Origin: Streptomyces sp. CBMA152
Lineage (GTDB): Bacteria > Actinomycetota > Actinomycetes > Streptomycetales > Streptomycetaceae
Assembly (NCBI RefSeq): GCF_014596475.1
Contig: NZ_MECJ01000009.1
Span: 276,406 to 340,405, forward strand
Direction of reading: 5' to 3'
Length of the DNA: 64,000 nucleotides
Shown here in pieces: positions 7,704 to 13,945 of this stretch. The position numbers and the translations under genes were made by a program. The first letter of the stretch is position 1. Each line of letters opens with the position of its first letter. The notes beneath the pieces were generated by a model that worked only from the letters and a program-made list of their open reading frames with translations, was not told the origin of the DNA and searched no databases.

Positions 7704-8441
7704 TTAATACCAGTGCGGCGAGCGGGACTTCCAGGTGCTGTAGGCCTTGCAGGGCGTCCCGTACCGGTCGCCGATGTACTTCAGGCCCCACTTGATCTGC
7801 GTGGCGGGGTTGGTCTTCCAGTCGGCCCCGGCGGTGGCCATCTTGGTGCCCGGCAGCGCCTGCGGGATCCCGTAGGCACCACTGCTCGGATTGGTGGCGT
7901 ACACCTTCCAACTGCTCTCGCCGTTCCACAGGTTGTTCAGGCAGTCGAACTGCGCGGACACGGTCCAGCCGTGGGCGCCGAACTGCCTCTGGGCGGCGAT
8001 CTTGACGGTGCGGGCCACCCCCATGGAGGACATGGTCCCCGCGCCCGCGGCTCCGTCGGCGCCGAGTCCGTGCGCGCTCTGCCAGCGTTTGACCGCTGCC
8101 TTGGTGCCGTCCCCGAAGATCCCGTCGGCGGACACACCCGCCTTCGCCTGCACGTTCTGCACCTGGTGGTGCAGGGCGAGTTCGCTGCGCGCACCGTACG
8201 TGCCGTCCTCGTCCAGGCCATTGTCGCGCTGGAAGTCCCTGAGCGCCGCGTGGGTCGCGGGCCCGTCGGCTCCGTCCACCTGGTTCTGCGCCAGGTAGCC
8301 GAGTCCTGCCAGGTTGGTCTGCTCGACGCGCACCGCGTCGAGGGCGTACGCGTCGGCCGCGCCCAACGCCGGGAGGAGCAGGGCCCCCGTGACGGTGACG
8401 GTGACCAGGGCCGGTATTCGGGCAGCGGAAATCGCTCTCAC
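7704..8441 (-). CDS. Secreted peptidoglycan-binding protein with lytic transglycosylase-like domain
   Basis: A 245-residue exported protein. Residues 1-34 are a signal peptide. Two PG_binding_1-type repeats follow (about 43-83, with N-Q-V-D-G-A-D-G-P-A-T-H and D-F-Q-R-D-N-G-L, and about 95-130, with S-A-D-G-I-F-G-D-G-T). The C-terminal domain (about 165-245) looks like a transglycosylase: NLWNGESSWKVYATNPSSGA with likely catalytic E175, then Y-G-I-P-Q-A, and a Cys pair (C167, C231). Domain order fits a wall-anchored muramidase acting on glycan strands. It belongs to a block of small wall-associated secreted proteins on this strand. Confidence 0.85.
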   Translation of the reverse strand: MRAISAARIPALVTVTVTGALLLPALGAADAYALDAVRVEQTNLAGLGYLAQNQVDGADGPATHAALRDFQRDNGLDEDGTYGARSELALHHQVQNVQAKAGVSADGIFGDGTKAAVKRWQSAHGLGADGAAGAGTMSSMGVARTVKIAAQRQFGAHGWTVSAQFDCLNNLWNGESSWKVYATNPSSGAYGIPQALPGTKMATAGADWKTNPATQIKWGLKYIGDRYGTPCKAYSTWKSRSPHWY

Positions 8442-8515
8442 TCAGGGCTCCTTGAGGAAGATCGGGAAAGGCACCGGCGCAGGGCGGCCGCCGGGCGTGC
8501 GGGACGGTGGCAAGA

Positions 8516-8571
8516 GGCGCGATGTCCCGGTGTGATGTGGCGCGATGTCGCGGTGTGATGTGGCGTGACGT
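8516..8571. repeat. Tandem 23-bp direct repeat, two copies plus a partial third
   Basis: Copies lie at 8516-8538 and 8539-8561, differing at one base, with a partial third copy at 8562-8571. They sit between two secreted-protein genes, upstream of the start at 8441. They may be iterated regulator sites or simple slippage repeats. Confidence 0.7.
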
Positions 8572-8589
8572 CCCCTTCGACGGGGCGTC
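8567..8589 (-). terminator. Hairpin after the SH3-like gene
   Basis: GACG-T-CCCC and GGGG-CGTC arms pair around a TTCGAC loop, ten bases beyond the stop at 8599. A plausible terminator, without a T tract. Confidence 0.5.
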
Positions 8590-8598
8590 AGTCGCAGG

Positions 8599-9003
8599 TC
8601 ACTCGTAGTAGCACTTCGGCATGCCCGCCGGCGGGTCGTGCGGCGTGTTGACGTTTCCGGCCCAGGACCAGGCATCTTCCACCGTGCCGAGCCGGGGGTC
8701 GGTGACCCGGCTCATGCGGTACCAGACATCCGTGTGGTATCCGCCGGAATTCACGTCCCCGCCGTGGTAGTAGCAGTCGATACGGACCGGGTCCTTGGCC
8801 GTCGTGACGCCCAACCGCTTGAGGATGGTCGAAGGCCCCTCCCGGAGGCTGCTGTTGGCGTCGATCGTGCTGCTGTAGGAGTACGCCGCGGTCGCGGGGG
8901 CCGCGAAGGCTGCGTGCGGGACGGCCAGCGCCATGAGGACGCCCGCGCCGACCGCGGTGCCGACCCTGCGGGCGTACTGCCGGGGTGTGCCAAGAGGACT
9001 CAC
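8599..9003 (-). CDS. Secreted SH3-like small protein
   Basis: A 134-residue exported protein starting at GTG 9003 with GAGGAG seven bases upstream. The signal peptide ends near A-F-A-A-P (residue 35). The mature part reads as one bacterial SH3-like unit: S-S-L-R-E-G-P-S-T, then V-R-I-D-C-Y-Y-H-G-G-D-V, then D-V-W-Y-R-M-S, and a C-terminal W-A-G-N-V-N-T-P-H-D-P-P region. The cysteines (C-Y-Y twice) may form a disulfide. Such domains bind cell-wall peptides. No catalytic domain is attached. Confidence 0.8.
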   Translation of the reverse strand: MSPLGTPRQYARRVGTAVGAGVLMALAVPHAAFAAPATAAYSYSSTIDANSSLREGPSTILKRLGVTTAKDPVRIDCYYHGGDVNSGGYHTDVWYRMSRVTDPRLGTVEDAWSWAGNVNTPHDPPAGMPKCYYE

Positions 9004-9067
9004 TGATTCAACTCCTCATATACGGACAGGATGTTCGGGGATTTCGAGTCGTGGCGGCGTTGGTCGT

Positions 9068-9484
9068 CTAGCGCCGCGGGGTGGCGTCCCAGCTTCGGCC
9101 GCCGTTGTACGTGTAGATGGCGTTTGAGGTGATGCCCTTGTCGTTGACCATGCGGGTGTGGACGTTGACGCTGCCCAATGCTGGCACGGACGCCTTGTAG
9201 CGGTTGTGCAGATCGTTGTTCACCTCGATGGTTCCGGCGCCGCTGCTCCACAGCAGGCGTGCCCAGGCGGCCCGGCAGGACGGGCTGTAGCGGAGCTGGA
9301 TGTTGCCACTGCCGTTGCCGGTCGCGATGGTCTTCGCGTCGTTGGCGCAGGTGGTCTTGCCGGGGTCGAGGCCGTTGCAGCTACTGGCATAGCAGCTGGT
9401 GGCGGCGGAGGCCGGGGCCGCGGCCACAACTCCCCCACCCAGGAGGGCGCTTGTGGCCAGCAGCGCGCCGAGGATGCGTTTCAC
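9068..9484 (-). CDS. Secreted DUF2690 (YjfA-like) protein, copy 2
   Basis: A 138-residue exported protein starting at GTG 9484 with GAGAGGG upstream. The signal peptide ends near A-S-A-A-T. The DUF2690 pattern C-Y-A-S-S-C-N-G-L-D-P, T-T-C-A-N-D-A-K-T-I, then LRYSPSCRAAWARL is shared with the copy at 6650-7057. The C-terminal half differs and lacks the extra cysteines. It is the most upstream gene of the minus-strand secreted cluster and is divergent from the two-component genes, with about 250 bp between. Confidence 0.85.
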   Translation of the reverse strand: MKRILGALLATSALLGGGVVAAAPASAATSCYASSCNGLDPGKTTCANDAKTIATGNGSGNIQLRYSPSCRAAWARLLWSSGAGTIEVNNDLHNRYKASVPALGSVNVHTRMVNDKGITSNAIYTYNGGRSWDATPRR

Positions 9485-9687
9485 GGTCTTCCCTCTCGGT
9501 CGGAAACCCAACGGCCCGAACGCTAGGAGAAGGCACCCGGTCGTTGCGTCCATTGCTGGTGGGAACTCTCGTGGCGCTCGCGTACACCGAGGGGTTGACC
9601 CGGGCGTCGACGTAGACCCATTGGTCGACGAGCAGGCTCAACCCGAGGTTGACGCGGTTTCACGCCGCACCGCGAACATCCCGGAGA

Positions 9688-9703
9688 TCAACCGCACGGT
9701 TGA
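9688..9703. promoter_or_regulatory. Palindrome TCAACCG-CA-CGGTTGA upstream of the sensor kinase
   Basis: A perfect 7-bp inverted repeat with a two-base spacer lies 34 bases upstream of the kinase start. Related GTTGAC/GTCAACC words occur several times between 9590 and 9660. This spacing suits a NarL-type response-regulator site, possibly for autoregulation or control of the divergent secreted genes. Confidence 0.5.
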
Positions 9704-9737
9704 CGACTACGTCGCCCAAGCCGCATACCTTCCTGCG

Positions 9738-10919
9738 ATGAGCACCAGGTCGCGCCTCCGTCAGGCGCTCTTCGACAGCGCGCTCGCGGTCGGCGTCGCG
9801 GTGAGCGGATGTGTCGCCGGAACGCACTATCCGCCCGGCGACTGGGCGACGTTCGGCGTGGGGGCGTATCTGCTCACCTGTCTGACGGCGCTGCCCCTCG
9901 CACTGCGGCGGGCGTATCCCATGGCGTCTTTGACCGGGTGCTGCCTGGGGTACTCGCTCTATCTCACGGCCGGTTACCAGCCGTCGCTGAACTGGTGGGC
10001 GGTGATCATCGCGCTGGTCAGCCTCGCGGCGGGGCGGGAACTGCGGGCATCGGCGGCCGGCGCCCTGGTCGCCGCCGTGACCATCGTCCAGAGTGGGTTC
10101 GCGGGCCATCTGGGCCCACTGCTGGCCCTCACCCAGGCGCTCCTTGTGCCGGTGGTCTGCCTGCTCTTCGGCCAGGGCCAGCGCAAACTTTCTCTGCGCA
10201 ACGCCGAGTTGAAACGGCTGACCGAGGCGCTGGCCCATGAACAGCGGGAGAAGGCGCGGCGTGCGGTGCTCGACGAGCGCATCCGCATCGCGCGCGAACT
10301 GCACGACGTGGTCGCCCACCACATGTCGGTGATCTCGGTTCAGGCGGGGCTCGCCGAGTACGTCTTCACCTCGGACCCGCTCACCGCCCGCTCGGCACTC
10401 TCCACGATCGGCGGCGCCAGCCGTGAGGCACTGCAGGACCTGCGGCGGTTGCTGACCGTGCTCCGGGTCGACATGGAGGCGCACGACGATTCGGCCGCGC
10501 CACTGGGACCGCTGCCGGAACTCAGCCGGGTCGGGGAACTCGCCCAGCGTTTGGAGGCGGCGGGACTGGCCGTCGAAATCCAGACGACGGGGGTGCCGCG
10601 CAGGTTGGATCCGGGCCTGGAGGTGTGCGCCTACCGGGTGCTCCAGGAGGCCCTGACCAATGTGGTCAAACATGCTGAATCGGCCCAAGTAAGCGTACAT
10701 ATCGCCTATCAGGAGGACCAGTTGAGCATCCTGGTCCGCGACGACGGGGGCACCGGGAAACCGGCCATCGCGTCACCCGGCCGTGGACATGGGTTGATCG
10801 GGATGCGAGAACGCGTGAGGATCTGCGGCGGCAGGCTGTCCACCGGGCCGCTGAGTGAAGGGGGATTCGAGGTCCACCTCTCCCTTCCGACCAGCTCGGC
10901 GCCCCTGGAAGACGCATGA
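9738..10919 (+). CDS. NarL-type two-component sensor histidine kinase
   Basis: A 393-residue kinase. Residues 10-145 hold about five hydrophobic segments. A cytoplasmic coiled stretch (about 150-180) leads to a HisKA_3 dimerisation domain with phospho-acceptor H189 in ERIRIARELHDVVAHHMSVI. The HATPase_c domain follows, with the N box in LQEALTNVVKHA, V-R-D-D-G-G, and G-L-I-G-M-R-E-R. The next gene, a NarL/FixJ response regulator, is its likely partner. ATG 9738 is chosen because it fits the usual kinase N-terminus; the frame is open further upstream and no strong ribosome site is visible. The signal is unknown, but the divergent secreted wall proteins suggest an envelope role. Confidence 0.92.
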   Translation: MSTRSRLRQALFDSALAVGVAVSGCVAGTHYPPGDWATFGVGAYLLTCLTALPLALRRAYPMASLTGCCLGYSLYLTAGYQPSLNWWAVIIALVSLAAGRELRASAAGALVAAVTIVQSGFAGHLGPLLALTQALLVPVVCLLFGQGQRKLSLRNAELKRLTEALAHEQREKARRAVLDERIRIARELHDVVAHHMSVISVQAGLAEYVFTSDPLTARSALSTIGGASREALQDLRRLLTVLRVDMEAHDDSAAPLGPLPELSRVGELAQRLEAAGLAVEIQTTGVPRRLDPGLEVCAYRVLQEALTNVVKHAESAQVSVHIAYQEDQLSILVRDDGGTGKPAIASPGRGHGLIGMRERVRICGGRLSTGPLSEGGFEVHLSLPTSSAPLEDA

Positions 10920-10957
10920 GGCCTGGCCGTGACGGCATTCAAGGGGGATGAACGACC

Positions 10958-11824
10958 GTGACCGATGTGCTAGTTGTCGACGACCAGATCCTCATCCGGG
11001 CGGGTATCGCCGCACTGCTGCGCGCCGCACCCGGTTTCACCACGGTCACGGAGGCCGCGGACGGCGAATCGGCGGTGGCCGCGGCGCGGGCCCACCGCCC
11101 CGACGTGATCCTCATGGACATCCGGCTGCCGGGCATCGACGGCATCACGGCGGCCGAGCACATCCTCGCCGCGCAACCCGTGCCGCCACCGCGCATCATC
11201 GTCCTGACCACCTTCGACGTGGACGAGTACGTGTACGCGGCACTGCGCGCCGGCGCGAGCGGGTTCCTCCTCAAAGACACCCCGCCGGAACGGCTGATCT
11301 CCGCCATCACGACGATCGCGTCCGGGGACATGCTGTTCGCCCCCGCCGTGACCCGGCGGCTCATCGAGGCCTACACCACGCGCCCCGGGGAGCCACGCGC
11401 CGAGGACGGTGTCCTGTCCCGGCTCACCGGCCGTGAACAGGACGTACTGCGGCTGGTGGCCAAGGGCCTCTCCAACGAGGAGATCGCCGTCGAGCTCGTC
11501 GTCAGCGAGGCCACGATCAAGACGCACCTGCACCGCACGATGACCAAACTGAGGCTACGCAGCCGCGCCCAGGCGGTCGCCGTCGCCTACGAGGCCGGAC
11601 TGGTGGTGGTGGGAGGAGGACGGGGCCGCGGCGAGCGCGGCGACGCATCCGAGACGCCGGTGCCCGGGTCGGCGGCCGCCAGGACCGGGGCGGCACCAGG
11701 GGGAACGGCCACGCCGGATGCCCCCACCCGTGCCAACAGCCGCCGCCCCGGCTCCACTTGGGTCGGGCAGCCCTCCGCCAAGGACATAGCGAGCCCACGG
11801 TTCGGGGTCGCGCCCGCACGGTGA
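10958..11824 (+). CDS. NarL/LuxR-type response regulator with long disordered tail
   Basis: A 288-residue regulator. The receiver domain (1-120) has the acidic pair D8-D9, phospho-acceptor D54 (V-I-L-M-D-I-R-L-P-G), a T in VLTTFD and K in F-L-L-K-D-T. The LuxR-type HTH is at about 148-210 (LTGREQDVLRLVAKGLSNEE, then TIKTHLHRTMTKL). A tail of about 75 residues rich in Ala, Gly, Pro, Arg and Ser follows, which is unusual because NarL proteins normally end just after the HTH near 215-220. It starts at GTG 10958, 38 bases after the kinase gene, so the two form an operon. Confidence 0.93.
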   Translation: MTDVLVVDDQILIRAGIAALLRAAPGFTTVTEAADGESAVAAARAHRPDVILMDIRLPGIDGITAAEHILAAQPVPPPRIIVLTTFDVDEYVYAALRAGASGFLLKDTPPERLISAITTIASGDMLFAPAVTRRLIEAYTTRPGEPRAEDGVLSRLTGREQDVLRLVAKGLSNEEIAVELVVSEATIKTHLHRTMTKLRLRSRAQAVAVAYEAGLVVVGGGRGRGERGDASETPVPGSAAARTGAAPGGTATPDAPTRANSRRPGSTWVGQPSAKDIASPRFGVAPAR

Positions 11825-11918
11825 TTGGCCCGCGAAGGACGACCGGCCGGGCAGGTGAACGCGGAGGCGGCCCGGTGTGTCAGCTGGGCTTCTTCCGGAA
11901 ACCTTGACTTCCTATGGC

Positions 11919-13493
11919 ATGACCTTTCATCGCCGCATGACGCGTGCAAGCGTGGCCTTGGTGTGCACGGCCGCGCTGGTTCCGCCGCTGGCCGCAATGG
12001 CGCCGGTCGCTGCCGCACCCCCGCCCGTACCCGAAAAGCCCGCAGGGAACGGGAAGGAGATCCTGCGGGAACGCACTGTCCCGCTGAACCCGGTCGAGTA
12101 CCAATGGCTGTGCCGGAAGCCCGCCGACACGGAGCCCGCGCTCCACCCTGCGTACGACCACTCGTTCGAACTCTTCGACAACGTCAAACCTCACATCGTC
12201 GAGGACCGACTGGATCGCGACGGCGCCTCGCTGACCTGGACCGGGCATGCCCAGGAGAGACCGGAGTGGAAGGTGGTCCTGTCCGCGACGGGCATCTGCG
12301 CCGCCAACCCGGATGTGAAGAAGGCCGACATCGACGCGGAGTTCAATTTCGGTGAGCGGGTGTACCGCATCTCGATGCTGCCCGACCGGCCCGGCTGGCT
12401 GCGGGTGACCGAGGAGGACCCGGCCCAGCGCCAGAAGCCGACGGGAGACGACGCCGAACTCGAACACCCCCGGCCACCCGCAGGGCAGACCATGAAAACA
12501 ATGCTCCGGCCGTTCAAAGGCCGGGCACCCAGCGAACCAGTGGTGATCGACATGATCGTCGGTTATACCCCGGCCGCAGCCCGGCGAGTGGGCGGCGAGC
12601 AGGCCATGGTGTCCCGTATCCAACTCGCCGAGTCCCTCCTCAACCAGGCGTTCGCCGACAGCAACGTCCAGGCGAGCGTGGATGTGATCGGCTGGTACAA
12701 CACCGGCTATCAGGGAGACCAGACCGCGTCGGTCATGTTGCAGAAGCTTGAGAAGCGCGACGATCCCCAGCTGGGCGCACGCGCCGCGCAGCTGCGCGAG
12801 CAGTACGGGGTGGACCTGGTCTCCGTCGTCAACGACGTGCCCTATGGCTCGTCCGGGCAGGCGAACCTGCCGATGCCGATCAGCGCGAAGAGCGACAGCC
12901 AGGCCTTTTCGGTCGTCGATGTGCAGTCGATCGTCAACTGGTACAACTTCGGCCATGAGGTCGGCCACAACCTGGCTCTCTTCCACGACCGCGCGACGCT
13001 GACCGAGCAGTTGCAAGGCCAGGACTACCGCCCGTATCTGGCGACGCCGTACAGCACGGGCTACATCACCCGCAACCGTCAGTTCCATACTCTGATGGCG
13101 TACGCCAGCTCCTGCGGACAGCCGTGCACGGCGGTGAACCAGTACTCGAACACCGAGAACACCTGGGCCGGTCAGGCCCTCGGCGACAAGGACAACAACA
13201 ACGCCGCGGTCGCCCGCCTGACCACGCCCATCGTCGCCGGCTACCGCACGCTCAAAATCGCCCGCCAGCGCTATGCCCTGACACTGGGCTCGTCCTCCGG
13301 AGGGACGCTACGCCCCTCCACCTACGGCCCCTACCGTCCCGACACCGCCGTCACCATCACCGCCCGTCCCGACACCGGGTACCGGGTGGCGTGGTGGGAG
13401 GCCGACGGCGTCCGGTACGACCTCACCACCACTCAGGCCACGATCACCATGGACCGCGCCCGTACCGTCAAAGCCGTCTTCGCTCGCATCTGA
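11919..13493 (+). CDS. Secreted reprolysin-like zinc metallopeptidase
   Basis: A 524-residue exported protein. Residues 1-32 form a signal peptide. An N-terminal pro-region (about 50-200) is followed by a metzincin-type peptidase domain (about 205-440) with the zinc site H346-E347-x-x-H350-x(5)-H356-D357 and a Met-turn candidate in FHTLMAYAS. The last 70 residues form a repeat domain of the InlB B-repeat/Flg_new type (GTLRPSTYGPYRPDTAVTIT, W-W-E-A-D-G-V, and V-K-A-V-F). It is probably an extracellular protease with a wall- or substrate-binding tail. The start is uncertain: ATG 11919 and ATG 11937 are both possible and neither has a clear ribosome site. Confidence 0.88.
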   Translation: MTFHRRMTRASVALVCTAALVPPLAAMAPVAAAPPPVPEKPAGNGKEILRERTVPLNPVEYQWLCRKPADTEPALHPAYDHSFELFDNVKPHIVEDRLDRDGASLTWTGHAQERPEWKVVLSATGICAANPDVKKADIDAEFNFGERVYRISMLPDRPGWLRVTEEDPAQRQKPTGDDAELEHPRPPAGQTMKTMLRPFKGRAPSEPVVIDMIVGYTPAAARRVGGEQAMVSRIQLAESLLNQAFADSNVQASVDVIGWYNTGYQGDQTASVMLQKLEKRDDPQLGARAAQLREQYGVDLVSVVNDVPYGSSGQANLPMPISAKSDSQAFSVVDVQSIVNWYNFGHEVGHNLALFHDRATLTEQLQGQDYRPYLATPYSTGYITRNRQFHTLMAYASSCGQPCTAVNQYSNTENTWAGQALGDKDNNNAAVARLTTPIVAGYRTLKIARQRYALTLGSSSGGTLRPSTYGPYRPDTAVTITARPDTGYRVAWWEADGVRYDLTTTQATITMDRARTVKAVFARI

Positions 13494-13507
13494 ATGAACG
13501 ATGCACG

Positions 13508-13542
13508 GTAGAGGCCCGCCAGGGAATCTGACGGGCCTCTAC
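13508..13542. terminator. Bidirectional hairpin between convergent genes
   Basis: Arms GTAGAGGCCCG (13508-13518) and its perfect complement (13532-13542) flank a 13-base loop. It lies between the stop of the metallopeptidase gene (13493) and that of the convergent immunity-like gene (13548), so it can serve both. Confidence 0.85.
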
Positions 13543-13547
13543 ATGGA

Positions 13548-13919
13548 TCACGACTCGGGCATACCCTCGCACACCGCGTTCTGCAGCCAAGGAGGCTGAG
13601 GGAGGCTGGCGACAAGAGACTCCAGTTGCCCGGCCACACGTCGCATCGTCACCGTGAACTCATCCATGGTGATCTCGCCTCGCTTGCATGAGCTGAACCT
13701 GTGCTCCAGATTCTCATGCTGTTCAAGGAACTTGTCCAAGAGCTCCAAGCCGTCTTCCGGAGAGGCGCCGGGAACCTTCCCCACTGCCGAATACCACCAC
13801 GACAGGCGGGCATCAGCCAGGATGATCCGCCCTGCAAGTTCCCTGACGGGGTAGCTCCATGCCGTCGGCCATGATCTCAGCTCGATCATCATGTCGGTGA
13901 AAGACGGTCGCTCACTCAT
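13548..13919 (-). CDS. Probable immunity protein for the Rhs toxin
   Basis: A 123-residue cytosolic protein, mostly helical by composition, beginning MSERPSFTDMMIELRSW. It contains a segment reading GRIILADARLSWWYSAVG and GLELLDKFLEQHENLEHRF. It has no signal or membrane segment. It starts 26 bases after the Rhs stop codon on the same strand, with GGA six bases upstream of the ATG, and it is the last gene before a strong terminator. In Rhs/YD-repeat polymorphic toxin loci this slot holds the cognate immunity gene, so immunity is inferred from position. I do not recognise the family. Confidence 0.7.
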   Translation of the reverse strand: MSERPSFTDMMIELRSWPTAWSYPVRELAGRIILADARLSWWYSAVGKVPGASPEDGLELLDKFLEQHENLEHRFSSCKRGEITMDEFTVTMRRVAGQLESLVASLPQPPWLQNAVCEGMPES

Positions 13920-13945
13920 GGAATCCAGACTTTCCTTGTTTTCTC

